Shown here in pieces: positions 50,414 to 57,718 of a DNA stretch of 64,000 bases. Numbering within the stretch: position 1 is the stretch's first letter; the number at the start of each line of letters is the position of its first letter. Position numbers and translations under genes: made by a program. The DNA comes from JAQBDA01 sp964525785. Its GTDB lineage: Bacteria > Chloroflexota > Anaerolineae > Anaerolineales > UBA4823. The stretch spans positions 1 to 64,000 of the forward strand of contig CAZGIX010000003.1 of the NCBI GenBank assembly GCA_964525785.1, read 5' to 3'. The notes under the pieces were generated by a model. The model did no database searches, was not told where the DNA came from, and was given only the letters and a program-made list of their open reading frames with translations.

Positions 50414-51667
50414 TCAGCGCTGTTCGCGGCTATACCGAGTCTTATCTCTCGCCGGTGCAGGACGGTATAACAGACTCTCATACAGGTAGCGATCGGTATC
50501 TGCGATCAAACGATCGAGACGCTCCATCAAATTAACCACCTGAGGCGAAGGAGGATGGCTGTGATCCTCCAGCGCCCCTTTTGTCTGTTCAAGACGTTCT
50601 CTCAATAAAGCCGTCTGGCTGAACGGATCGCCAGGATCCTGGATGAGCGCATCGGATGCAAAGGGCGGCTGGAGTATATATTTGAAAATATTCTGAATGG
50701 TTGCTGAGAGCAGTGGCGCCAGGATAAGCCCGATCAATCCGAAAGCATCGGTAAGAATCAAAATTACCAGCACCAGGATCACCGAGCTGTAGCTTTTCCT
50801 TCTGAATATTCTCGGCTCAATGAAGTATTCCTGTACAACCAGGATGCATAGCGTATAAACTGCAGCTAGGATGCCGAGTGTAAGATTGCTGCTAATGCCT
50901 ACCAATAGGAGCGGAATCATGGCGATCACAGCCCCAAACCAAGGGATCAACCAGGCCAGCGCCCCCAGCACAGCCAGCAAAACCGGATACTCGAGACCCA
51001 TCAAACTGTAGCCAAGCCACAACAGGCCGCCCGCCAGAAGACTCTGCACCAATTCGGATTGTATGTAGGCGCCTACACCTTTCTCGATTCCACGCCAGAT
51101 CCTCCGCACCTTTGCCCGTTGATTGACAGGGATCAGCGAGAGAAGCAGACGTTCGAAATGCATACGGTCGGTAGTCCAATATAAGCTCAGGATCAGAATC
51201 AAGCCCAGGTTGCCGATGAGGCTGACCAGGTTTGTCGTGAAACCCATCAACCCCTGAAACAGCTGGCTACTGCCTTCACCATCCGCACTCACGAAGAGCT
51301 CCTCAACCGGGGGAAGCTGCGATGCCAATGAACGCTGAGCAGGGATATCGCTCTCCGGCCAGGTTGTCTGGATGTGCTCGTATCGTATGGCGATTTGGTT
51401 CGAAACCTGCTCGAGATCGCTTATTAACGGACCGCTGACAGTCCATATCAAGAGTGCGATGGCACCGAGCACGGCCAGATACGAAAGAATAAGAGCGACT
51501 TTGCGCGGCGCACCCCGGTCAATGAAATAATCTATCAAGGGACGGAATGCTGCTGAAACAGCCAGAGAGAACAGAAGCAGGACCAACGCCTGGCGAAACT
51601 GCCATCCCAGGATCAGCACAGTGATGGTTATAAGGACAAGTAACGTATACCAGGCGATTCGTTTCAA
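50414..51667 (-). CDS. AI-2E family transporter (second of tandem pair)
   Basis: This 417-residue membrane protein has the AI-2E (TqsA/YdiK-like) topology: two N-terminal helices, a hydrophilic loop (about 75-145), then about six helices with LAWLIPWFGAVIAMIPLLLV, VQEYFIEPRIFRRKSYSSVI and ILTDAFGLIGLILAPLLSAT. The C-terminal 75 residues are cytoplasmic and charged. It overlaps the upstream gene by 4 bp. Family members export small molecules or act as Na+/H+ exchangers; the name does not prove autoinducer-2 transport. Confidence 0.92.
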   Translation of the reverse strand: MKRIAWYTLLVLITITVLILGWQFRQALVLLLFSLAVSAAFRPLIDYFIDRGAPRKVALILSYLAVLGAIALLIWTVSGPLISDLEQVSNQIAIRYEHIQTTWPESDIPAQRSLASQLPPVEELFVSADGEGSSQLFQGLMGFTTNLVSLIGNLGLILILSLYWTTDRMHFERLLLSLIPVNQRAKVRRIWRGIEKGVGAYIQSELVQSLLAGGLLWLGYSLMGLEYPVLLAVLGALAWLIPWFGAVIAMIPLLLVGISSNLTLGILAAVYTLCILVVQEYFIEPRIFRRKSYSSVILVLVILILTDAFGLIGLILAPLLSATIQNIFKYILQPPFASDALIQDPGDPFSQTALLRERLEQTKGALEDHSHPPSPQVVNLMERLDRLIADTDRYLYESLLYRPAPARDKTRYSREQR

Positions 51668-52926
51668 GTCACGATGCTTCCCTGCTCGGTGTCGACCAGA
51701 AGCTGGTCGAGATCGCGAGCAATGGATTCGAGGGAATCCACGATGTGGTCGGGCGAGGCTTCAATACTCTCATACTCGCGAAGCTGCTTCTGCAAGTCTT
51801 GAGCCAGCTCACGGGCTTCGTAACGAAGCACACTGACCTGACCTCTGCCATCCGGAGTGTTGCCAGAATCTACTGGATGGATCATGAATCGATCGATGGA
51901 GAGCTGGAAGACCGCAGCTATCGGTATCGCCAGGAGTGCTCCGGCCAATCCGAACAGCGAAGTGAAGGCTGCAATTGTCAGCAGCACAACAAACTGGTTC
52001 ACCCCCACAGATCGTTTCATCACGTGCGGAACGAGCAGGTAATTCTCTAAGCCCTGGATCAGTAAAGAGGCGACGACCACCCAAATGACCTTTGCCGGAT
52101 CGAAGGAGAAGGCAACCAGCAGCGCCGGGATGGCGCCAAGTGTGGGGCCGATCACTGGTACCGCTTCCATGATCCCGGCGATAATCGCCAGGACCAGCGC
52201 GTAGGGCATGCCGATTAACAGATAGGCGATGTAGGCCGTTACACCGATCGACAGGCATAGTATGCTCTGCCCAAAGACAAATCCCCCGACCTTGTTTTCG
52301 ACCTCCACGATAAATTCACGCGCCTGCTCCCTGCGATTGGCAGGCAGCCAGAGCAGTAAGCTGCGGATCGAGCGATCGCTTTCCAGGGTCCAGTAAAAGC
52401 CCAAAAATAGGACGGCTGTCAATGTAAAGGTAGCGCGTGGAAGCAAACCAAGGTAATTGATGGGGCTTGCCGCCTGGTCCAGGGTACCTTCTGCTTCTGC
52501 CGCAACCGGATTGAAAAGCCTGATCTCGGGAGGCAGCTGTGTGGCTATCCGAGAAAGGATACCGTTGGACGAATGGAAAAGCGTATTGCGGAAATTGCCA
52601 TAATACTTGGGAAGCTCTTTCGAGATCTCGGTAATCTGTTCCACGAACAGCGGCAAGGCTATGATCAGCAGTACTGCAATTAACGAAAAACCCATCAGAT
52701 AGAGGATGATAACCCCACTCGACCGAGAAATCCCGCGGCGACCCATCCAATTGACCGCCGGCCGGATTCCCATCCCAAGGACAATGGATATCAGGAAGAT
52801 GAACACTATATTGTTAAAACGATAAAAGAGTAGAAACAAAATCAATATGCCGGCTACCAAAAGAGTAGCAGAGACGACCTGGCGCGTACTCCAGGTAGGA
52901 ATATCTTGATGTGCGGATGATTCCAT
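51664..52926 (-). CDS. AI-2E family transporter (first of tandem pair)
   Basis: This 420-residue paralogue of the gene that follows has the same layout: helices at about 20-75, the loop with EITEISKELPKYYGNF, then helices including GIMEAVPVIGPTLGAIPALL, IQGLENYLLVPHVMKRSVGV and LFGLAGALLAIPIAAVFQLS. Two coupled AI-2E genes suggest a hetero-oligomer. Both have acidic C-terminal tails. The promoter TATAAT on the minus strand lies just upstream. Confidence 0.92.
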   Translation of the reverse strand: MESSAHQDIPTWSTRQVVSATLLVAGILILFLLFYRFNNIVFIFLISIVLGMGIRPAVNWMGRRGISRSSGVIILYLMGFSLIAVLLIIALPLFVEQITEISKELPKYYGNFRNTLFHSSNGILSRIATQLPPEIRLFNPVAAEAEGTLDQAASPINYLGLLPRATFTLTAVLFLGFYWTLESDRSIRSLLLWLPANRREQAREFIVEVENKVGGFVFGQSILCLSIGVTAYIAYLLIGMPYALVLAIIAGIMEAVPVIGPTLGAIPALLVAFSFDPAKVIWVVVASLLIQGLENYLLVPHVMKRSVGVNQFVVLLTIAAFTSLFGLAGALLAIPIAAVFQLSIDRFMIHPVDSGNTPDGRGQVSVLRYEARELAQDLQKQLREYESIEASPDHIVDSLESIARDLDQLLVDTEQGSIVT

Positions 52927-52949
52927 GTGATGACCTATCGATTAATCAT

Positions 52950-52955
52950 ATTATA
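52950..52955 (-). promoter_or_regulatory. -10 box (TATAAT) of the AI-2E gene pair
   Basis: A consensus TATAAT on the minus strand ends 24 bp before the ATG at 52926. No good -35 is visible at 16-18 bp, so the level of confidence is moderate. The expected leader is about 17 nt. Confidence 0.5.
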
Positions 52956-53070
52956 TAGGAGGCAGTCGAAAAAGGGGGAAATACCCCAAAACGATGGGGA
53001 ATCTTACCCATTTCCAGAATACAGGCAGGCAATAAGGGCAATCCCCAGAGCAGGATGGGCACACACCCCA

Positions 53071-53120
53071 TTGTGAGGAGATCTCATGACCTGTATAGTA
53101 GGGCTAGATAAAATTCTAGC
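53071..53120 (+). promoter_or_regulatory. Promoter and leader hairpin of the csbD-like gene
   Basis: TTGTGA (53071-53076) lies 17 bp before TATAGT (53094-53099), a fair sigma-70-type promoter. In the expected leader, GCTAGA-TAAAAT-TCTAGC (53103-53120) forms a 6-bp hairpin immediately before the ribosome site AAAGGAG. The hairpin could control translation or mRNA stability. Confidence 0.55.
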
Positions 53121-53134
53121 GAAAGGAGATCAAC

Positions 53135-53356
53135 ATGAATAAGGACATTTTAGAAGGCAATTGGAAGCAGATTAAAGGCCAGGTGAAAGAAATGTGGGGT
53201 CGTCTGACCGACGACGAGTTAGATCAGATCGAAGGCCGCCGCGAGCGCCTGGCCGGTATCCTTCAGGAAAGGTACGGCTACACTTACGAGGAAGCCGAGG
53301 AAAAGATCAACGACTTCTTGGGCCGGTATGAGTCGGAAGTAAGCCGGAGATTCTAG
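53135..53356 (+). CDS. CsbD-family stress protein
   Basis: This 73-residue protein has the full CsbD pattern: ILEGNWKQIKGQVKEMWGRL, then LTDDELDQIEGRRERLAGIL and YGYTYEEAEEKINDFL. CsbD-like proteins are small, abundant, general-stress (sigma-B or RpoS type) proteins of unknown biochemical role. The ATG is preceded by AAAGGAGATCAAC. The gene is followed by a strong GC-rich hairpin and then by the DUF3309 gene, possibly in the same transcript. Confidence 0.95.
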   Translation: MNKDILEGNWKQIKGQVKEMWGRLTDDELDQIEGRRERLAGILQERYGYTYEEAEEKINDFLGRYESEVSRRF

Positions 53357-53367
53357 CCAGGATTATT

Positions 53368-53395
53368 TTAGGGGGGTGGTGGACCACCCCCCTAA
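53368..53395 (+). terminator. GC-rich stem-loop after csbD-like gene
   Basis: A 12-bp stem, TTAGGGGGGTGG with CCACCCCCCTAA, and a TGGA loop start 12 bp after the stop. No T-run follows, so read-through into the DUF3309 gene is possible; it may instead protect the csbD mRNA end. Confidence 0.6.
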
Positions 53396-53417
53396 GGCAA
53401 TAGTCAGGAGATAATGT

Positions 53418-53573
53418 ATGCTAACCACCATATTGATAATTGTCCTGGTGCTGCTGCTGCTCGGCGCCCTGCCTATCTGGCCTTACAGCCGCGGTTGGGG
53501 CTACACGGGAAGCGGCCTGCTGGGTGTTTTACTGATCATTCTTGTTCTGGCATTGATCCTGGGTTGGATCTAG
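53418..53573 (+). CDS. DUF3309-family small membrane protein
   Basis: This 51-residue protein has two hydrophobic helices (about 3-18 and 33-49) around a loop ALPIWPYSRGWGYTGSG, the hallmark of DUF3309 (LLGALPxWPYSRGWGYxPSG). The ATG at 53418 follows TCAGGAG. Such proteins accompany CsbD and other stress genes in many bacteria; their function is unknown. It ends 21 bp before an intrinsic terminator, which closes the csbD-DUF3309 transcript. Confidence 0.9.
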   Translation: MLTTILIIVLVLLLLGALPIWPYSRGWGYTGSGLLGVLLIILVLALILGWI

Positions 53574-53594
53574 AATCCAGACAACGTTTTGACG

Positions 53595-53632
53595 AGCGAC
53601 CCACAACCTGGCTGGTTGTAGGTCGCTTTTTT
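53595..53632 (+). terminator. Intrinsic terminator
   Basis: A 14-bp stem (53595-53608 with 53614-53627, one A/C mismatch) and a 5-nt loop end in a run of six T (53627-53632). It is the clearest rho-independent terminator of the window. Confidence 0.9.
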
Positions 53633-53692
53633 AGAGCCAGCTCTTTAAAATGCAAAAAGGTAAATAAGTGGACATCCTCAACTCCTAACTGC

Positions 53693-53751
53693 TTGACATT
53701 TTCCTAATAACCCTGTAATATCTGAACTAGATGTTAGGTTTAACCTAACAT
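53693..53751 (+). promoter_or_regulatory. Strong promoter with palindromic operator and no following gene
   Basis: TTGACA (53693-53698), a 17-bp spacer and TAATAT (53716-53721) make the best sigma-70-like promoter in the window. Overlapping the expected start site is a perfect palindrome of 10-bp arms, ATGTTAGGTT (53731-53740) and AACCTAACAT (53742-53751), around one T. The inner TTAGGTTTAACCTAA resembles DtxR/IdeR/MntR-type metal-regulator sites (inference). In this direction no open frame follows before the convergent tRNA gene, so the transcript would be a short RNA. Confidence 0.7.
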
Positions 53752-53773
53752 AGGGTGCAAATATAGAAAATAG

Positions 53774-53817
53774 AAATGACGGGCTTTGCCATATATGGAC
53801 TGGCTTGCCCGTCATTT
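53774..53817. ncRNA. Possible short structured RNA or tRNA terminator hairpin
   Basis: An 11-bp perfect stem, AAATGACGGGC (53774-53784) with GCCCGTCATTT (53807-53817), encloses 22 nt that include the self-complementary CCATATATGG. On the plus strand it lies about 45 nt after the start expected from the orphan promoter, so a small RNA of roughly 90 nt is possible. On the minus strand it lies 34 bp after tRNA-Lys and is followed by a T-rich stretch, so it may simply end the tRNA transcript. Confidence 0.4.
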
Positions 53818-53851
53818 GCTATCTACCACTATATATGGGGGTATTTATCAG

Positions 53852-53924
53852 TGACCCCGGGGCGGATCGAACGCCCAACCAGACGATTAAGAGTCGCCTG
53901 CTCTGCCAATTGAGCTACGGGGCC
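53852..53924 (-). tRNA. tRNA-Lys (anticodon CTT)
   Basis: This 73-nt cloverleaf on the minus strand has acceptor stem GGCCCCG paired with CGGGGTC plus discriminator A, D arm GCTCAATTGGCAGAGC, anticodon stem GGCGA/TCGTC with loop CTCTTAA (anticodon CTT, reads AAG), and T arm GGGCG-TTCGATC-CGCCC. CCA is not encoded. All stems pair, with two G/T pairs. Confidence 0.97.
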
Positions 53925-53960
53925 AGTTTGTCTGCCTCTGCTGGAAATTCACTCGGCAAG

Positions 53961-53990
53961 ATTATACCCGAAAAGATATCGTCCCTCCAA
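53961..53990 (-). promoter_or_regulatory. Promoter of tRNA-Lys
   Basis: On the minus strand TTGGAG, an 18-bp spacer and TATAAT (+ strand 53961-53966 as ATTATA) stand about 37 bp before the mature tRNA 5' end. That spacing suits a short leader removed by RNase P. Confidence 0.6.
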
Positions 53991-54044
53991 GGTTTCTCAG
54001 CTCGCGCCAGATCTAGGGTAGCGGCTCTGCTCACAACCGCCAGC

Positions 54045-54884
54045 TTATTCAGCCGCTGGGATGAAACCGTAGTTCGCCAGGATGTCCTGCCCTTCGGGCA
54101 ACAGAACCAGATCGATGAAGGCCTGGGCTAAATCAGGATTCGAGCTCTCTTTGACTGTAGCAATCGGATAGGAAGCGATCACATTCAGCCCATCCGGGAT
54201 GTCCAGCCGGTCAACCTTGCCCGCCATATCCCCGGTAATATCGCTGGTATAAACGATACCGGCATCGGCCTCACCCAAGGACACCTTGGTCAGGACCGCT
54301 TTGACGTTGTCCTCGTAGGAGACCACATTTTTAAGCACATCGTCTTTGAAGGCCGCGCCATATGCAGGGTCGGCGCTGGCTTTATCCAAAAAGTCGAGCG
54401 AATATTGCCCGACCGGGGCTTCCTGGGCGGCCAGCACCAGCTTCAAGCCGGATTTGGCCAGATCCTCCAGCTCTGCCACACCAGCCGGATTATCCGATGG
54501 AAAGATGACCACCAGGCGATTCTTGACGAAGGTGCGCTGGGTTCCGCTGAGGACCTCCCCAGCCTCGATAACCACATCCATTTGTTTTTTATTGGCGCTG
54601 GCAAACACGTCCGCGGGGGCGCCTTCGCTGATCTGCTGGGCCAGCTGCTGTGAAGCGGCGAAATTGAACACCACGCTCGCTCCCGGATGAGCAGCTTCAA
54701 ATCGTTTCCCGATCTCGCTGAAGGCATCGGTGAGGGAAGCCGCAGCAAAAACATGCAGTTCAGTAGTCTCAATATCCGGGAGCTGTGGGGTTGCTGTCTC
54801 GGTCACAACCGGCAGGGGAGAACAGGCTGAGCCGATCAGCAGGACAATCGCCATACAGCCAGATATAATTCCCCGGTTTTTCAT
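54045..54884 (-). CDS. modA: Molybdate ABC transporter substrate-binding lipoprotein
   Basis: This is a 279-residue binding protein. The ATG at 54884 was chosen; a TTG at 54911 would overlap modB. A signal sequence with lipobox (IGSAC) is followed by the ModA domain: LHVFAAASLTDAFSEIGKRF, VVFNFAASQQLAQQISEGAP, ADVFASANKKQMD, FVKNRLVVIFPSDNPAGV, and EADAGIVYTSDI near the C-terminus. ModA binds molybdate or tungstate outside the cell and delivers it to ModB. The gene is last in the PadR-modB-modA operon. No modC ATPase lies in this window. Confidence 0.92.
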   Translation of the reverse strand: MKNRGIISGCMAIVLLIGSACSPLPVVTETATPQLPDIETTELHVFAAASLTDAFSEIGKRFEAAHPGASVVFNFAASQQLAQQISEGAPADVFASANKKQMDVVIEAGEVLSGTQRTFVKNRLVVIFPSDNPAGVAELEDLAKSGLKLVLAAQEAPVGQYSLDFLDKASADPAYGAAFKDDVLKNVVSYEDNVKAVLTKVSLGEADAGIVYTSDITGDMAGKVDRLDIPDGLNVIASYPIATVKESSNPDLAQAFIDLVLLPEGQDILANYGFIPAAE

Positions 54885-54891
54885 GAGCCGA

Positions 54892-55761
54892 TCATTCAGA
54901 GGAAGATTCAAAATCTGCGGCCAACTTGCGGTGCAGGAATCCTTTTACAACTGCCAGGGCAAAAAAGGACAGACAGATCAAGATGATAGACAGCGTCAGG
55001 GCGACTTCCAGGTCTATCTCAAACCCAATGTAGATTGCTAATGGCATCGTCTGAGTTCGACCGGGTAGATTCCCGGCAAAGATGATCGTGGCACCGAACT
55101 CTCCCAGGGCGCGCGCCCAGGTCATGACCATACCGCTGAGCATGGCGGTCGAAGACAGCGGAAGGATAAGGAAGCGGAAGGTCTGCCAGTGCCCGGCACC
55201 GTCCAACGCGGCTGCCTGTTTCAATTCAGGGTCAATGGCAGTAAAACCGATGGCCGCGGCTTTCACATAGTAGGGCGCCGCCACAAATAACTGCGCCAGG
55301 ATCACAGCCAACATTGTAAATGGAATGCTGATCCCAACCGTTGAGAGCGCAGGACCGAACAAACCACGCCGGCCAAAGGCTATCAGCAGCGCCACCCCAG
55401 CCACTGAAGGGGGCAGGACCACAGGCAAATCGATCAGGGTATCGGCGAAACGCGTGAAGCCGGTGCGGCGCTGCGCCAGCAAATAAGCCAGCGGCGTCCC
55501 GAAGAGCAGCGCCAGCAGCATCGTGGTGAATGAGCTGACCAGGCTGAGCGTAATGGCCTGAACGGCCTGAGGCTGACGGAGCGTTGCCCAAAAATCAGCA
55601 ACCGATGTCCGGGTCCATATCGCCACGAGCGGGATAGTGAGGAAAAGCAGCAGGGGCAGCGCCAGCAGTTTCCAGGATTGGGCCGCCCAGGCAGCATAAA
55701 CCTGGCGGGGAGATACCTTTTGTGATGCTATGGGGGTATCTTGGGAGCCCAATGAGATCAT
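54892..55761 (-). CDS. modB: Molybdate ABC transporter permease
   Basis: This 289-residue permease has about six helices. The ModB core is evident: LSLVSSFTTMLLALLFGTPL, DTLIDLPVVLPPSVAGVALL, and the EAA-type loop DGAGHWQTFRFLILPLSSTA then AMLSGMVMTWARALGEFGAT. It starts within the stop of the PadR-like gene (ATGA overlap) and ends 7 bp before modA. The N-terminus has about 35 extra polar residues before the first helix. The cognate ModC ATPase must be encoded elsewhere or shared. Confidence 0.93.
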   Translation of the reverse strand: MISLGSQDTPIASQKVSPRQVYAAWAAQSWKLLALPLLLFLTIPLVAIWTRTSVADFWATLRQPQAVQAITLSLVSSFTTMLLALLFGTPLAYLLAQRRTGFTRFADTLIDLPVVLPPSVAGVALLIAFGRRGLFGPALSTVGISIPFTMLAVILAQLFVAAPYYVKAAAIGFTAIDPELKQAAALDGAGHWQTFRFLILPLSSTAMLSGMVMTWARALGEFGATIIFAGNLPGRTQTMPLAIYIGFEIDLEVALTLSIILICLSFFALAVVKGFLHRKLAADFESSSE

Positions 55762-56300
55762 CCCAATCTACCCTGGCAGATGTCCAACCAATCCAGCATG
55801 GCCTGGATCTGACCCACTCGATACTGATCCACCAACCAGGCATACACCAGGCCGGTCCCATCCCGCCCGGCGAGTGTGTTTTGGACAGCCAGCCATTCCT
55901 GGCAGGTCTGGCGCTGCACAGCGATCAGCTGTGCGCAGGCCTCGCGGCCCTCGATTTGCGCGAAATACAGCTTCGCCTGGAATTCCTGGCGCAGCTGGCG
56001 CGGCGCCTGCACGGGGGTTGTGAGCCATTCCCGAAAGGCTTGCCGCCCGCTATCAGTCAGCTGAAACACGCGCCGCACCGGGCGAGTCTCCTGCGGCTGC
56101 AGCGAGCTGGTGACGTAGTCATCCTGCTCCAGCTTATCCAGCAGGGCATACAGCAGGGCCTGCTTGAATCGCCAGACGCGTCCCAGGCCATTTGGGTCGC
56201 TGAGCTGTTGGTGAAGCTGGTACCCGTGCAGGGGTCCTGGCTGCAGAAATCCGAGCAAGGCATGCTCAATGGTCAGGGCGCGGCGCACCATAGGGCTCAT
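55758..56300 (-). CDS. PadR-family transcriptional regulator
   Basis: This is a 180-residue regulator. Start options are two adjacent ATGs (56303 and 56300); the second has better spacing to GGAGG. The N-terminal winged helix is typical of PadR: IEHALLGFLQPGPLHGYQLH, LLYALLDKLEQDDYVTSSLQ, RRVFQLTDSGRQAFREWL. The C-terminal helical domain at about 95-175 resembles the PadR/Vir dimerisation domain. It is translationally coupled to modB, so it probably regulates this operon, an uncommon regulator class for molybdate uptake, which more often uses ModE or a riboswitch. Confidence 0.92.
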   Translation of the reverse strand: MSPMVRRALTIEHALLGFLQPGPLHGYQLHQQLSDPNGLGRVWRFKQALLYALLDKLEQDDYVTSSLQPQETRPVRRVFQLTDSGRQAFREWLTTPVQAPRQLRQEFQAKLYFAQIEGREACAQLIAVQRQTCQEWLAVQNTLAGRDGTGLVYAWLVDQYRVGQIQAMLDWLDICQGRLG

Positions 56301-56311
56301 CATCACCCTCC

Positions 56312-56347
56312 TATACTCATTAAATGAATATACATTTGATAAGTATA
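56312..56347. promoter_or_regulatory. Inverted repeat upstream of PadR gene, candidate operator
   Basis: Arms 56312-56326 and 56333-56347 match at 13 of 15 positions and carry ATAC/GTAT and ATG/CAT ends, typical of PadR operators (ATGT...ACAT with inner variation). The repeat directly borders the ribosome site of the regulator gene, so repression of its own operon is likely. Confidence 0.65.
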
Positions 56348-56586
56348 CCTTACGTCCGCGATGGTGGAAAGTACCAGATCCCGCGCCGGCCGAGTTCATC
56401 TCCCGGCTTTTAATGTGACCCCCTTGAGATGGGATTACAACGGCTTCACTCCCCCGTTTACTTATGATGCAGCGTGATCGTTCACGAATAACCAGCGCCG
56501 AGCGGGTGGCACAAGGAACTACGTATTGGTGCAATTGTGCAACAAAGCGCAGCCTGGGCTGCTCCGCCTGGCGAGAAATATTAGAA

Positions 56587-56592
56587 TATAAT
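56587..56592 (+). promoter_or_regulatory. -10 box (TATAAT) at the peptidase start, probable leaderless mRNA
   Basis: TATAAT ends only 7 bp before the ATG at 56600, so transcription should begin at or next to the start codon. Between the -10 and the ATG is CCTCCTT, the complement of a ribosome site rather than one, so a leaderless mRNA is expected. No consensus -35 was seen. Confidence 0.6.
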
Positions 56593-56599
56593 CCTCCTT

Positions 56600-57607
56600 A
56601 TGGAACCTGATGAACTTTTTCTGCCCGGTTTACACATCGGTCACGCCCAGGATGAAGATGCCCTTACGGGCTGCACCGTCATCCTGTGTGAAGATGGCGC
56701 GGTGGGTGGGGTAGATCAGCGCGGCGGCGCGCCCGGCACCCGCCAGACCGATGCCCTGTATCCAATGCATCTGGTCGAGCGCGTCCATGCTGTCGTCCTG
56801 GCGGGTGGTTCGGCTTTCGGGCTGGATGCCGCCAGCGGTGCGGTACGCTATCTGGAGGAGCGGCAGGTTGGCTTCGACGTGGGCATCGCCCGCGTGCCTA
56901 TCGTCCCCTCGGCGATCCTGTTCGATTTAGGTATCGGGCGCGCAGATGTACGCCCAGATGCCGCCATGGGCTACCAGGCTTGTCTCAATGCCCGGCCTGG
57001 CTATCCCACCGAGGGCAATGTGGGCGTGGGCACTGGCGCCACGGTCGGTAAAATCCTGGGCGTCGCAGGCGCGATGAAATCTGGGTTTGGCTGCGCGCGC
57101 ATCCAAATCAACGCAGAAATAATTGTTTGCGCGCTCTCCGCAGTCAACGCATTTGGTGATATAATAGACCCAACGAGTGGGGAAATCATCGCCGGTGCCA
57201 GGAGCACCGATCCGGACCGGCTAAGCGCGGATCCTCACGATAAGTTTGCCAACACGTTGAAAGTGATGCAGTTCATGGCAGGGCAGCCTGCTATGCGTTT
57301 TGGTAGAGGGGAAAACACGGTGATCGGCGTGGTCGCCACAAACGCCCAACTGACCAAGGAACAGACCAACAAAGTCGCCCAGATGGCGCACGATGGTCTG
57401 GCGCGCACCGTGCGACCTGCCCATACCATGCTGGACGGCGATACCATCTTTGCACTTTCGATTGGCAGCCAGCAAGCAGACGTGAATTTGATTGGCGCCT
57501 TTGCAGCAGAGGCCTTCGCACAGTCTGTGCTGCGCGCCGTACGCACGGCGCAGCCCGCCGGCGGGCTGCCGTCAGTCTCCAGTCTCAACCAGTCATTTGA
57601 GAGGTAG
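56600..57607 (+). CDS. P1-family peptidase (DmpA-like aminopeptidase)
   Basis: This is a 335-residue hydrolase of the DmpA/L-aminopeptidase D-esterase fold (Ntn-type, self-processing). Motifs are LPGLHIGHAQDEDALTGCTV at the start, GGSAFGLDAASGAVRYLEER, VPIVPSAILFDLGIGRADVR, GNVGVGTGATVGKILGVAGA, and the region GENTVIGVVATNAQLTKEQT, where the nucleophile (Thr in NTV) and the conserved ATNA lie. There is no signal peptide, so it is cytoplasmic. It probably cleaves N-terminal residues from peptides, or beta-peptides; the substrate is unknown. It is monocistronic. Confidence 0.93.
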   Translation: MEPDELFLPGLHIGHAQDEDALTGCTVILCEDGAVGGVDQRGGAPGTRQTDALYPMHLVERVHAVVLAGGSAFGLDAASGAVRYLEERQVGFDVGIARVPIVPSAILFDLGIGRADVRPDAAMGYQACLNARPGYPTEGNVGVGTGATVGKILGVAGAMKSGFGCARIQINAEIIVCALSAVNAFGDIIDPTSGEIIAGARSTDPDRLSADPHDKFANTLKVMQFMAGQPAMRFGRGENTVIGVVATNAQLTKEQTNKVAQMAHDGLARTVRPAHTMLDGDTIFALSIGSQQADVNLIGAFAAEAFAQSVLRAVRTAQPAGGLPSVSSLNQSFER

Positions 57608-57718
57608 GGCGACAGCTGGTACAGGAGTAAAAAACAAAATCCAACGCCGTTTGCTGATATAGGGGCAAGCGTGCGAGAAACAACTTAGCACCACCATCAT
57701 TGCAGGAAGCGCTCAGGT

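Noticed and set aside
54885..54911. Longer modA starting at TTG 54911
   Set aside because: It would overlap modB by 20 bp and put nine polar residues before the lipoprotein signal; the ATG at 54884 gives a normal signal peptide.
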